Below are positions 41,601 to 54,300 of a stretch of DNA of 64,000 nt, piece by piece. Below the pieces are notes generated by a model. That model worked only from the letters and a program-made list of their open reading frames with translations, did not search any database and was not told where the DNA came from. Source of the stretch: Aristolochia californica (lineage: Eukaryota > Streptophyta > Magnoliopsida > Piperales > Aristolochiaceae); assembly GCA_029961685.1 (NCBI GenBank), contig JARWKL010000012.1, forward strand, positions 23,297,227-23,361,226, given 5' to 3'. Made by a program: the position numbers and the translations under genes. Numbering within the stretch: the stretch's first letter is position 1; each line of letters begins with the position of its first letter.

Positions 41601-44600
41601 ATCTTCACTTGAGTGTACTAAAAATAAAAGCAGAGTTGTTGACATAATTACCCCTGTGGTATTGGCCTTCAAGTTGGGTCAGAATTTTTTTTCATAATTT
41701 CTTCTCTCTCTTCAATTGTTCTTTGATTTTTTACTTGATCAAATAACATGAAGTTAATACTGCATCTCCCCAAAAAGACTTGGAAATATTTGTTTGAAAT
41801 AATAATGTGCTTGCAACCTCAAGTATGTGCCTATTTTTTCTTTTGGCTGCCCCATTTTGTTGTAGGTTGTATGTACAAGATGTTTGGGTGAATGATCCCA
41901 TGTAATGCACAAAAGGAAGTCATTTTTTTATTGAGAAATTCAGGGCCATTTTCATTAAAAAAAGATTTGAAAGATAGGAATGGAAGATCAAACTCATTTT
42001 CATTAAAAAAATTGATAAATACATGAAAGACTTCTGACTTCTCCAAAAGGAGATACACCTTAGTAATTTTGTTGAAATCATTTATAAAGGATGCAAAGTG
42101 TTTTAACTAAAGACACCTGAGACCTGACATGGGACCCATACATTTGAATGAACTAATTCAAAGGGATTTGAACTTTGACTATGACTTGCTGGAAAACTAG
42201 CTTTATGGTCTTCCCAAGTTGACACGATCCACACTCAAAGAACAGCTCAGGCTTGAACGAACTATTTCAAAGAGATTTGAACTTTGAGTATGACTTGCTA
42301 GAAAACTTTTTCTATGGTCTTCCCAAGTTGACATAATTCACACTCGAAGAAGAGCTCAGGCGGCAATAAAGGAAAAGATTGATGTAACTAAGTTGGTGAT
42401 GGATGCCCCAAGCGGGCACTTCTTTGTTAATGATATCCATGCTATGGGGGATGATTCCAATGTAAATTGTGTCAATTTCAGAAATTTGGGAGCCTCCTAC
42501 ATAGCCTTGCTCCCAAAGAAAGACAATGTGGAGAAACTTTCAGATTTTCAGCCAATTAGTTTGATTTGTAGTACTTAGAATAGAGCTCCTTTATGAAAGG
42601 AAAGGTTATTTTGGATGTTGCTAGGGAGGTTGTAAGAAAATATGAAATCAAGGGGATTTTGGTCATTCGCATGTATAGACATGTGTAGTGACCAAGATCC
42701 TCGGACTCCGTATTTTCTTACTTTGTGAAATGGTATAATAAAGAAGTAAAGAGAAGAGGAAGAAGAAAGAAAAGGAAGAAGAGTGAGAGAAGAAAACCGC
42801 ATGAAGCGTAGCAATTGTCAGGGATCTACTCGGTCCCTAATCTCTTTTATTATATTACTTAAGTGCTTATTAAAAGGACATTATTGCCCCTGGTACATGG
42901 GGTAAAAAACAAAATAGCATAAAATTAATTGATGTACCACTACCTATGACCTTCCTATCTAATAGAGGCACGGATATATGTGTAATGACCAAAACGCCCC
43001 TAATGCCATATTTTCTTACTTTTCCTCAAGTTGAAGTGTAAATATCAAACGACCCTAGCTTGTCAAAAAGCATCAAATGCTCACTTCTTTTAAGAGGTTT
43101 GGTGAAGATGTCGTCGAGTGGTTCAAATGATTTCTAATATGGCTTAACAATCTTCCTTCCATATTTTGGTCATTACAGATGTCCATGAAATAATTGATAG
43201 CTTTAAGCAGGGTATTCGATCGAGGATCATGTTGTAGCTTGATTTTGAGAAAGCTTTTGATTGGGTTTGATGTAAGTATTTGGATTTTATGATGGCCAAG
43301 ATGGGCTTTAGGATTAGATGGAGAAAGTGGATAAATATTATGTGTTCAATGTTCCCAATTTTCATTAATAGTTGTCCCCAAGGTTCAAGGTGACGCTGTA
43401 TCTCCTCTTTTGTTTAATGTTGTTGGAGGCCTTACCGGATTGTTCAAAGCAGCTATGGAAATGAAGTGGCTTAGCCCTGTCTTTTTGGATGATCAACTAT
43501 TTAACGATTTTAGTTCAATTTACGGATGATACCATGATTTTTGGGGATGGTAATTTGGATCAGCTCCTTATCTTTTAAGGTTTTATTGCACATCTTTGAG
43601 ATGGTTTCTGGGCAGAAGATTAATTGGCAAAAGTCCACTTTGTACGACTTTAATATTCAACATTTTGGTCTCCTTGCTATGGCTAATCGGCTTGTATGTT
43701 GTATAGGCACTCTTCCTGATGTTTACCTTGGTTTGGCCCTTTTCACTGGGCGAACAGATAAAACTTTATGAACTTTTGTTTCTTGAAAAGCTTCAACATC
43801 GTCTTTCAATTTGGAAGGTTATGCTCGTCTCCGAGGCTGGAAGACATTGATCAAATCATGCATGGCGTGCATCCGAACACATTATTTTTTTCTCCATTGA
43901 AGATTAATGGGAAATTTTCTTCTGGAGGGCTCCTTGGATGGTTTTAAACACCATCTGGTTCGGCTTTTTGCTCTCTCCTCTCCAGACTCAGTAGTATTAC
44001 TATCCATGAGTATGCAGCTAATAAACTGACATGGAAGCCCAATATTAATGGCCGATTCACAGTTGCACCTACTCTCATATCAGAAAGCAAGATTACAACA
44101 TGCAGGAGCCTAGTAAAATTAAATTTTTTGTGTGGATGGCCATAAGGGAACAAATCCTCACCTCTGACAACCTCCGTTGCAGAGGCTACACAACCCCCAA
44201 TTGTACTTGTCCCCTCTATGGTACGAGCGATGAGACAGTCCAGCATGTTCTATTACATTGTGATTTCTCTTGGCAAGTTTGGATGAAGATCTTCCAGAAG
44301 ATTGGACTCCAAATGGGGCTACGTCAAGGCCTATTTGGAACCTATGAGATGGTTATGGGGATCCGCCTTCCTAGGTTGGGCAAGCTAATTCTCTTGGCAT
44401 GCCTCGCGCATGTCCCATGGTGCCTATGGCTCGAGTGCAATAATCGGAGATTCAACTCCAAGGCTAGCACCCCGGAAAACACGGCTTCTCGTGCAGTGGG
44501 CCTTATCTCGAGTTGGTTACATACCAAGAAGGAGTTTGCCTCTCTATCAGGTGTTTCCCTTTGGGAAAATTGGGGTTTGATCGCGCATATGGTGGGACCG

Positions 44601-47600
44601 TGCAGAACTCCAATTATGGCCACCTGGGATCCTCCCCCATGCGATTGCATCAAAGTTAATTTTGATGGCAATGTTTTAGGTTGTCCTGGGCTGGCTGAAG
44701 CTGGTGGTGTTTTTCAGAGACAACAGTGGAAACCTTATTTTATCTTATGCAGGGCCGGTGGACATTGTTGATTTTAATATTACTGAAATGAGTGCTCTTC
44801 TATTTGGCCTTCAAATCTTCAAAGAGCGTCTCTGTAGCAAGCTGTTTATTGAAGGAGATTGTACGACTGTCATCAGTTGGTACTCAAAAGATAGCTCCCC
44901 CCTTTGGCGCCATTGGCCTATCATTGATTGTATTGCTCACATTGTGTCATCTATTCATTGTAATTGGAACCTCGTTCCTCGATCAGCCAATTCTTTGGCT
45001 GATAAATTGGTAAAATTTGGAACCTCTCAGCAATCTCTCATTATTTGGAAAGGCTTCCCCCTTTGTTATCTACTTGTTTGAGCTTTTTCTTAATAAAAAT
45101 CAGCGTCTTTGAAAAAAAAAAAAAAAAACACCTTCTGGTTAAGTGGGATGAGATTTATAAAGCTAAGAAGGATGGAGGCCTGGGTATCTGCAGAATCAAA
45201 GAGACCAACATGATGCTGTTTACTAAATGGTGCTCACAGCTGAACATGTGGCCTTCTCTCCCTTGGTGTTCATTTGTTTGTAAGAATGGGATTTCTTAAT
45301 GCTCATTGGTGGTTGGGAGACTGTTCTTGAAGCCGGCTATCCCTTAATTGGAGACACATTCACCACAGACTCTCTCTTCTCATCCATTATCAGGTTCTCT
45401 TGCTGGAACTAGGAATAAGATTCACTTTTGAACTGATCACTGGGTGCTCAATGCACCACTGCAGAACCTCTTTCCTTGGTTATTTAATTGGGCCAAGGAT
45501 CAACATGTTCTTCTCTCTGACGTTTCCAGCATGGCCACCCTCAAAGTGTTGGCTGACACTCCTTCTTTTGCTGGAACTTTAACGATGCTGAAACTTTAGA
45601 AATTTGTAGTCTGATCTAGGAACTTGAGCATGTTTACATTTGATCTTCTCAGCCTGATCAGTTGATATGGTGCCCTTCTACCGTTGGTCATTTTCCAGTC
45701 TCATCCTGCTGTGAGTAGCTTGTGGCAGGAATTTGCTTCCTACATCAGCGGGGGGTTTCTCTAGTCTCTCTTTGGCCTTCCTGGACAAAAGTGTTTTTGT
45801 TTGGAGTACTCTCCATGGAGGATTTTAACTGGAGACATGCGGTCAGACGGATGAGGCTGATGAGCACCTTTTACTGCATTGTAGCTTCTCTTGGTGAATC
45901 TGGGAGTATTTTTTTTGCTTATTTGATATTCCTCTTTGTTGTTTGGCTTCTCTCAGCAAGCTATGTTAAGGCTGGCTTAGTTCACATTCCTTGGGGCATC
46001 TGGTGGGAAAGGAACCAATACTATTTCCAGAATGTTTCCTCTTCCTGGGATATTGTTGCTGATTGGATTCTTCCTATCGACATCACCTGACTTAGCACTC
46101 TTGACACTTTTGAGGATGTTCATGGTGGGCTTCATAGATGCAACTGGAGCTCAGTGGTGAGGCTATTTGTGTCCAAGCATATTGTTCCGGTTGAGTGGAA
46201 GGTGCCTGGTGAAGGCATTATTAAATTAAACTTTGATGGATCTTCTTTTGGTAACCTAGTCCCTCTGGTTTTGGAGGGGTTTTCAGAAGTTCTAGTGGAG
46301 ATATCCTCGCCTCCTTTACTTGTCCTCTTTGGCAATCTGACTCCACCACTGCTGAACTCCAAGTTTTGTGGCATTGTTTGAGGATTTTTCATGAGCACTT
46401 CCATGGCATCTTCATGTTGAAGGAGTGTCTTGTTTTGTCATCACTTGGGGTTCAGGCAAGAAAGATCCCCTTTGGTGTCACTAGTTTTGTGTTGCTGAAA
46501 TTCAGGATTTGTCAAAAGACCTTGCTTATTTTTGGTTTCTTATTCTTAGGGTAGCAAATTGTGTTGCTGATGCTCTTGCTAGACAGGGGGTTATCCTCCA
46601 ATCCCTTATTGTAAGGGGTTCCCCTCCATGATTCATTGTTTATTGTGGGATTATCCATGATTATCCTCCTATCACTCCACACAGCTTTGTTGGGCCGACA
46701 GTCGATTAAGGGGAAGCCCAAGTATTACCAAGGAACATGAGCAATGAAACAGAGAGAAGAAGCTTCCCAAGAGAAGCCATTGGAGAAATTTGTGACCATC
46801 AGAGGTCACAAGCTAAGGATATCAGAGGAATTGAGCTTGATGTAATCCCAGAGGTTTCTATGAAGCTTGTGACAAGAAACAAGCAGTCGTAGAGAGTTAA
46901 ATAATATGCATTTATTATTGCTATGGGCACTTATCAACAAAAGAAAAAATAATTTCCGATCATTGGTCACACAGAAGGTGATTACCATGCCAAAACACAG
47001 AGAAGGAAATGATTGCCATGGTTTTTTGAGCTGGACCAGAAGTTGGCCAATGCTTTTGTTGACACCATATAAATTTTCAATGCCCTTAACTACTGTTTGT
47101 GATTCTCTACCAAGGTGAACGATAATTGAATCATAACTTTCTCACTGTTATTCTTCTATCTTCAAGGGTAGTTGTTGACAAATCATCCTTTCACTAGGTC
47201 GAATAGTCTTCCTATTTGGATTGTCATAGTTGTGTATGCCCAGAAACCTCCAGTTGGGATTAGCATTAAACTGTGCAAATATAGACCAACAATTTCTTGT
47301 TTTAGATACCACTAAACCATGACTGCTACATGCTTTTTATTTTTATTTTAAGTTTTTAATATATTGGTTGCATACCTTCTCAAGGTAACTTGAAGCACTG
47401 GTGAGATTTGAACATCTAGACTTCATGTTATGAATCCCCAACAATGTAGCTATTGAGCAGTTCTTATTCTCTGGTTTTTGTTCCTTGCAGCTCTTAAGTG
47501 GTCTTATGGACACATATTCTGATATCAGATCTGCAGCAAGGAAACTTCTTCGTGTCATAAAGTTGCCGGATTTGGAGATATTTAAATCTGCAATTACTGG

Positions 47601-50600
47601 TCTCCTCAATAGTTTGGAAATGTACGCCCAGGTCTGTTTATATTGGATTCTTGTTCATTTTTACTATTTGGTTTCAAGTGGGTGCGTTTTCATCATCTAA
47701 GGCTGCGTTTGGCGCCACTCTTTTATAAGGGGCTTCTTGAGAATGTCTTTCTTAAAGTGTTTTTCTTAGTAAGGACCTTTTTGGCGGAGGAAATGTTATT
47801 TGACTACAACTACTATGTATAAGACCTAATTTTTAAATGTAAATTACTACAATACATTTAGTAGTACTTTAAATTTTACATAACTGTATTATAAAGGTAA
47901 ATTACTAATGCCCTTATTGGTATGTTTAGTAATAAGATAAATATAATAGATAGTATAACCAATTTAAAGGATAGATTATGGATCCTCCTATTTGTAGGAT
48001 AAGTATGTCCTAAGTCACATATGTAGACCTATATTAGGTAACCCATTATGTCAAATGAGCAAAAATATTTACTATTTTCAAAAGAATTTTTTTTTCTGTG
48101 GTGAATCTTTATTTGTAGCTACACCAAATAGGTAGTTTTCTCCTTTTTGGAAGACGAGCTCTTTTAAAAAGGAAGCTAACCATACATTCTTTTTAACGCT
48201 ATAAGTAGTTCCTTGATTGAAAGAGATATTTTTGCACCCCAAAAAACCATGCCAAACACAACCTAAGTTTTACCAAATTTATTATGTAGTAATTTCTTAC
48301 TGTCCCAGCAAGTGTTGTACCAGGTAATTTCACTAAAATGTCTCTAATGTTTCTTTTTGGTTATTGTGACTTCTCTATTTGTTCCCAGGATGGTGCTGAA
48401 ATTTTTTCTGCTTTATTTTTTATGGGTAAAAACCACGAGAAATTTGCTGCTATTATCGTGAAGGAGTTTGCTGTGAAGGTTGGTAATCTTTTCCCTGCTG
48501 AAGCATCAATGAAATGCCAAATTCATCAATTATTTTTCTCTAAAACATATTTGACCTGGTGCTATATTTTAATTTTCAAAAATATTGGAACTAGTGCTGC
48601 TACAACTTTTGCAATATTTTGTGTTCCATTTCTGAAGATAAAAACGTATCCTACCACAGATCTAATCCTCTAGAGTGCCAGTACTAGGTGTTTTGATGCA
48701 AGTGGTTAAGAAGGATGTTGAAGTTGTAGAAGCAAAATAAAATTATGAAAATTACCTTTTTATTGTATGAAAAGAAACCTGCCAAATGTTTAGAAATATA
48801 AGAAACCAGAAAAAAAGCCTTCAACAAAGGATGCTTCCACTGAACAAAATGAGAGGGATAAGATAGTATGAATCAGAGGGATCAACTACTCCTACAGCAG
48901 TACCAAGAAGAGCAGTTCTTCTATAGCAATTGGCAGCTAGTTGACAGATTAAAATAAATTTTAATGGGTGCTTTAGGAAACTCAAGTGGATGCACCTTAC
49001 TCTCCTTCGTTGGGCCTATTGGCCTTTCAAAATATAATTCAGCCGAGATTAAAGTCGTGTTGCAAGGTCTGAAGCTTTACCATGACCACTTCACAGCCCC
49101 CTTAGAAATAGAAGGGGACTCTTAGTCCATAGGAAGACATGAAGCCTCCTTGAAGACACTTGGATGTATTAAGAGTTTTTTACACTTGCTTCTAATTGTG
49201 TTTGTTGTTGGTCTCATATTTGCAGAAGTGCCAATGGGTAATACTGACTCCCCGGCTAAGGAGGGGGTGGACCTCCAATCTCTCGTTGTTAGGGTCAACC
49301 TTCCCCCTTAGCCTTTGGTTAGTTGTTTGCTTTTGGGTCTTAACCTAATAATATTCGCCTTTAAAAAAAGCGTCTGAAGGAATTTCCACACTTTTTTTGG
49401 GACTAAAGCAATAAAAGAAGCACCCATGCTGGACGAAGGAGCCCCATCATTATAAAAGTACTCAAACATAGGCAAAATATCATCTTTGGGAAAAAAAAAC
49501 AACTCTTTTTATAAAATTCTGTAGTGAAACCTTCAGAACCCGTGGCCTTATCATTAAGCATCAATTTGAGACTAGCTTAGGCTTTCTTCTATTGTAAAAG
49601 GGCAAACCTGATCATCTGGAACGGGACAGTGGAAATCTTGCTCAACTAGTGTTTTATTCAATGTCATTCATTTTTCAAGGACATATTTTCTGGTATTTGT
49701 GCAAGATGTCGGGATACTGGATCTACAATAGGGACGATAAATGTCATTGTCCTTATCTTGGCTAGATAGTGCCTGAATCTTAGGTGTCATTGGCGATACG
49801 TCTGTGTAATAGTAAAGAAGTACTGTTTGCTCTGCCTTGTTTATAATTTTTCTCAATGATTAAGCGTCTTTCTGATATAAGGCTACTGACTTAGTGTTAT
49901 GTTTGTATTTTTCTTTGTATCATGTCTTTCAGATGGAGCCTTCGAGCAAAGAAGAGTTTGTCCTAGACAAAGCCCAAGTAACCATATTACTGGTGTTGGG
50001 TTTGACCACACAAATTGCTTATGACCAGATTGAGTCTTGTATCCCAACGAAAGCATTTTCTTATCCACTTCTCTTGTTAGGAAATATGCCACTCTCTATC
50101 AGAGATATCATGAAGCCTAACTCCATCTTAATCAACCATGACAGTTCCATCTCCTTTCTGAACAAAGTAGTGTATGGTTTGTTGAATCAAAGACTTACAT
50201 TGACTCCATTCGAAGATTATCAAGCAAAAGTGACTTTTCTGAAAGAAGAAGCTTTATCTTCAATTAGACATACTCTGGCAGCAGTTGCTCAAACCTGGCC
50301 TTTGATAAAATCAAAATGTGTAAAAGAAACCCACAAAATTTTAAGGTCCTAATAATTCGTCTTTATGTGTATTAGTTTTTCATCTTCCTTAGAAAGTAAT
50401 CTATTAATTTTTTTTTTTTTTTCAGGAACTGTAAACAAACGATTGCTAGGATGACTGTGGCCTCCGATGAGTGTTATGATGTCTTAGCCTTTGCCTCCAA
50501 GTATATTAAGGTAATTAAACTGCTAACAAGAGTATGGGAGTATGTCGAACCAAGAAAGTCTCAACTGACAGGTGGGACATTGGTGGATCTTTTACTGGAA

Positions 50601-51338
50601 AAATTGGAGAGAAATCTATTAAATCTGAAATACAGCTTATTTGGGTTGAGCAAAGAGGAAGACTACCATATTGTAGAGCTTATTTTGCTCAGTTGTGTTC
50701 TGAGATTGTCAAAGACTTCAACAGTGAGTGCCTTGATATTGAAGAGAACAGTCACTACGATGTCTCATGTAGCATTCCTCTCGGAAGAAGGGGACAGCAG
50801 ACCTTCAACCTTTGTGAAGGAACTACGGAAGGCACTTAGTGAGGTGAGTGATCACAAAATTTGTTACCCCTTTCCTGCATGTAAGTTAATTGAACTATAC
50901 TCCCTCGAGCAAATTGTGCTCTCAGGAAGATTCAAATTGAAGCAAGCGGAGCTGTATGTTCCAAAGAATGATTTGGAGAAGCCTCTTCCCTTTCTTTCAG
51001 GATTTCCTGTAGGTATAAACTTCCGGATTATTTTGCACAATGTTTATGGCAAGGACAGATTGTGGGTCCAAATGAGGGTGGAGCAGGTGGTTGAGCATGT
51101 TTTTGTGGATTTGAATCTATTTGAAGGCTCTGTAGATGTTAAGGAATGCACAATTGATTTACCCTTTTATAGAACACCTAAAACTGCTTCATTCTCGTTG
51201 TGGGTTTGTGTGGGCTTGGAATGCTCACATGAAAATGCAATCCTTCACACTGGTGGTCGGGATGGACCAAGAAAGGAGCTAACATTTCTTTGCAAGGAAC
51301 TTGAGATTTCTTTCGTTAGTGTTAGATACAAGAATTAG
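38613..51338 (+). CDS. SIEL: SIEL / Integrator subunit 4-like HEAT-repeat protein, 8 exons
   Basis: Coding exons: 38613-38975, 39052-39129, 40433-40666, 41045-41236, 47491-47631, 48389-48478, 49933-50345, 50426-51338. Frame is kept at every GT-AG junction, giving about 807 aa from MEEDQCLARLAALG. Helical HEAT/ARM units are visible: DPYPYVRKSALLGMVYL, DMNVEVRIEAFRSLG, VRSAACASLGKLT, MVIRLQTFETLFFMA and SDIRSAARKLLRV. They are followed by TLSKKVLGS and YDQIESC-type segments, and a C-terminal beta-rich part (residues about 600-807). Arabidopsis SIEL binds SHORT-ROOT and promotes its cell-to-cell movement. The family is related to metazoan INTS4, a scaffold of the snRNA-processing Integrator. The protein looks shorter at the N-terminus than I remember for Arabidopsis. 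Intron 4 (6.3 kb) holds nested retroelements. Confidence 0.9.
39130..40432. other. SIEL intron 2, nothing recognised
   Basis: The sequence is AT-rich with short chance ORFs. No domain, LTR or poly-A structure was recognised. Confidence 0.5.
41830..42360 (-). pseudogene. Ty1-copia gag-pre-integrase/integrase fragment, minus strand
   Basis: The minus strand carries VNLGKT...PFELVHSNVWVP-like pre-integrase and integrase readings (42330-42120). Further on is FNENGPEFLNKK...GIIHP (about 41980-41880), the integrase core NxGxEF motif. It is duplicated internally (42144-42362). Confidence 0.75.
42144..42362. repeat. about 109-bp tandem duplication inside copia integrase
   Basis: TTGAATGAACTAATTCAAAG... 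(from 42144) recurs from 42253 with about a dozen differences, both ending in an AGCTCAGGC word. It duplicates the CxxC/HSD segment of the pre-integrase region. Confidence 0.75.
42600..43125 (-). mobile_element. Ty1-copia 3' end with LTR, inserted in LINE
   Basis: The minus-strand reading LDDIFTKPLKRSEHLMLFDK...DIYTST then stop (43121-43031) is the C-terminus of copia pol. It is followed by a purine tract TTGAGGAAAAG and an LTR-like block running to about 42600. LINE sequence resumes on both sides. Exact LTR ends were not fixed. Confidence 0.7.
43961..45125 (+). mobile_element. nested LINE family A insertion, 1,165 bp, 15-bp TSD
   Basis: It encodes zf-RVT (IKFFVWMAIREQILTSDNL ... CPLYGTSDE ... 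VLLHCDFSWQVW, 44106-44280), then MATWDPPPCDCIKVNFDGN (44618) and the RNase H domain. One T-run frameshift occurs near 44712, with the remainder open to 45081. The tail is AATAAAAATCAGCGTC plus about 18 A. AAACACCATCTGGTT (43946-43960) and AAACACCTTCTGGTT (45126-45140) flank it. Removing it restores the host LINE frame HHLV|KWDE. It is the best preserved family A copy in the window. Confidence 0.92.
46641..47490. other. SIEL intron 4 tail, nothing recognised
   Basis: No domain or repeat structure was recognised. A TTCCTTGCAG acceptor precedes exon 5. Confidence 0.45.
47701..48263. mobile_element. Tourist/PIF-Harbinger-type MITE, 563 bp, TSD TAA
   Basis: The left end GGCTGCGTTTGGC and right end GCCAAACACAACC are inverted repeats with two mismatches. 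TAA lies on both sides (47698-47700 and 48264-48266). The GGxTGxGTTTGG terminus and the 3-bp TWA duplication are the Tourist/PIF signature. There is no transposase. It sits in SIEL intron 5. Confidence 0.8.
48940..49370 (+). mobile_element. LINE RNase H 3' fragment
   Basis: The plus-strand reading CTLLSFVGPIGLSKYNSAEI (48990-49050), later EIEGDS and VDLQSLVVRVNLPP (49270-49310), then a 3' UTR and short A-run near 49362. It lies in SIEL intron 6. Confidence 0.7.
49371..49670 (-). mobile_element. LINE RT N-terminal fragment, minus strand
   Basis: The minus-strand reading PFTIEESL... (49605), then LPMFEYFYNDG and MGASFIALVPKK (49460-49385), matches the region just before and at RT motif 1 (F..FY..G....N.TFIALIPK). 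It abuts the plus-strand LINE tail head to tail. Confidence 0.6.
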
Positions 51339-54300
51339 TATCTCATAACATACTCAAGTCAGGTTGCTAGTTGTAACATGTCAAGAGGGTGGGGGAACAT
51401 GTTATAGGGAAAGAGGAGAAGCATAGAAGATAAAAGAAAGAAGAAGGAGAAAAGGAAACCTTCTATGGGGTTTATCCTCTCAATGTTTTCAAGCATTTAC
51501 TTTGTCTTTCTTCTAGTTGTGGATGATAAGTATTCCTTTTGAAGATATGCCGAAAGAATGAAATGGAGACTAAAGGAAGAGCAAGGAGTGCAGTGAAAGA
51601 TTTCCTACTGTGACAAGGAATTTCTGAAAGGTATGTCCTATAAGGTTGTTGACCAAGTTTGTGGATGATATGCTGAATAAGGTAGTGTTGATTTTGACTA
51701 AATCTGATTAATGTTTTTTTTTTAATGACTTTTCTGTTTCGACTAAATCTTATAAAATTTGACCTGTTTTCTAATGAATTTCCTCATGTTATGAAAATTG
51801 ATCTGGTCAGTGGTGAAGTGATTGGTGTGGTTCAACCCAGATCAATTGGTTAATACACACATGCCCATCCTTTACTTGAACAATCATCAACTTATTATGT
51901 GAATTTGGGTACTCAAAAAGTTATCAGTGAAAAAGTGGGTGGCGTTCGTTTTAAAATGACTCAAAATCTTCATTTTAAATATCCTCATAAGTTGTTCGTT
52001 TTCATGCTCAATAGTCCTCTTTCCTTCAATGGATGCAACAACAATTCTTCTGTAGACCTTTCTAAATACTCCTTTACAAATGCTATAGCACAGAGCTTAA
52101 ATTATCTTCAGAGCCAAGGAATCCAAAAATTTGCTGACCCATGCATAGCCTCAGTTGATTGAAATCTTTCAACGATAAAAAATTGACAAAAATTACTTAT
52201 CACACCCTTTACATTCATGTTATAGAAAACTCAAATAAGGAACATACCCATTTTAAGTCTCCTTCAACCTGAATCGATTAAAAACCTTTTACGAAATGCA
52301 AAAACCAGTAGCAATTAGAAATCCTCAATTCAGCATCCTGAAACTCAGTTTAACACCCAACGTTGAGTGCACCCTCACTGCCTGTTTTTGGCAGCTTGAA
52401 AATTCAAACTAAGGTTGAGTGACAGAAGAACACTTTTAAGAAGAAAAAGACATCATCGCTGCTGCACACCCTTCACTATAACAAATTGAGGACCCAAAAA
52501 AAATTTATATCCATTGCTGCAATCAATACGGTAGTTTAATGAAATCACAATTCACGAAAAAGATCTCCAACGAAAACATCACAATTCACAAGTATTGGCA
52601 GTATTTTCTGGTCTAAAAAGTTGAATAGGTGCAAAAGAGAGATGACTAAAATTAGGTCAGGTAAAACCAAGCATCTAGGAAACTCAAATCGTTCATTATA
52701 AACAAAATATATCTGGCAAAATATACTAAGTTCAACACAAGAAAGGACAAATAATTCCAGCATTTCTAGCAAGTCTATCAGTAAGGTAAAAGAAGGCCAA
52801 AGGATCAAATAAATAGGCAGATTCTCTGAATCTTAACTAAAAACTAAGGAAATCAAAACAAATGCAAAAATGATCAAACTTTTACAGAGAATCTTAAATC
52901 TTCTGAGCCATTTCCATTGAGCACTTTTTGAGTCAAAGAGAGTTGAGTAAAACCTAACTCATGTCTTGAATACTCTTATGGTTTCCAAAAATAAAAATTA
53001 AGGAAAATGTTCAGAAAAAATATACTGATGAAATCATTTTTTTTTAATTCTGCACTATGATTAAATTTGCTGCCTAACTCATATTGGCGAATTCTCATGC
53101 TTTATGCACGCTATTTTTATTGGACTCCTTTGGTACAATAAAAAGAGAGGATTTTCTTGGGCATCACCAACTAATACAACTAATCCTCAAGCTCAAAATA
53201 TAGAAGTGAGGTGCATCTAAATTACTCAGGTAAAAAATGTAGAAGCTGCACTGAGCATTTCTGTTCTTCAAAATAAGAACAATGAGTGGCATAACATAAT
53301 GAGAGACAAAAGCAATAAGCAAAAGCCTCGTCCTTCACATCTTACACCCCTTGACCAGGAAGACTACAAAGAGTTCAAATGGCGAACCTATAACTATAAC
53401 AGCTATGAGAAAGTGTCCTCCCTATGGAATTACGCGGACTTATCAGAATACAACTATCCACTGTAGTGTACCATTTATCCCTCGACCTCTTCAATTTTTA
53501 ACCATTATAAATCAGCTCCAAAAATAGAAACCATATCGAGTTACCTTCATGAGTGACTTTCAATACTTTGTTGAAAAGGGAAAACTGATCCATTTGATAA
53601 GAGTAAGAGTACCAAAATTCTAACCAAGAGACCATAATTCTTACAAAGCTCAAGGTAGAGCACAGAATAAAATCAAGAAAGCCATGGAAATCTTCATTTT
53701 CAAACTACTGAAGCTCGAGATTAAAAAACGAGTCAATATAGGAGAGATGAACCTTTGGCCTTCCTTTGTAATGCATCAACACCATCTCTCAAGGGCATGC
53801 CTCCTTTAGGTCCTGTTGAGATGAATCCATAATACCATCAGTAATCATCAAAACGGGTCTCGTGAGATGAATTCATATTGTCATTCAGCAATAACCAAAA
53901 CAAGAAGAAAAGTGAAGGGAATATAATTATTTTAGGACATAAAATAAAAAATTAGAAATTGTCTTAAAAAAAGAAAAACTATTGTGCCAAATATAAGCTC
54001 TTATTCTCCTTTGCACCATTCTTTCCCTATATCACATTTGCTCGATTAGAGAACTGTTAATAAGACCAGAAGAGTGAAAACAACAATCTGCATAGCTGTT
54101 TTGATTTTGATGAAAAATAGAAAACAGACTAAAAAACCCGATTTTCAGCTGACCAGATGTTTCCAAACCCAACCAACTATCATAAAATTTATGTTAAGAG
54201 TCCTTAATGAGACAGGCACCATAACAGGTTGGATGTGTATGTTGGTTGATTTGGGTTTTAATCCATTGACAACCCTAGTTTCACCCATAGTAGTGGTCAT

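Larger units (their letters stand above)
42362..46640 (+). mobile_element. LINE (host copy), interrupted by copia 3' end and a second LINE
   Basis: The left part has ASYIALLPKKDNVEKLSDFQ (42490-42560), LDFEKAFDW (about 43240), FTDDTMIFGDGN (about 43520) and ends DGFKHHLV at 43960. The reading resumes after the nested LINE with KWDEIYKAKKDGGLGICR (45141-45195). It runs through broken zf-RVT and RNase H to VANCVADALARQGVILQSLI (46553-46610). It lies in SIEL intron 4 in sense orientation. Many stops make it dead. Confidence 0.85.

Noticed and set aside
44100..44771. 223-codon plus-strand ORF as a host gene
   Set aside because: Contains zf-RVT and RNase H motifs and lies inside a TSD-flanked LINE.
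50534..50839. 101-codon plus-strand ORF
   Set aside because: Shadow in another frame of SIEL exon 8.
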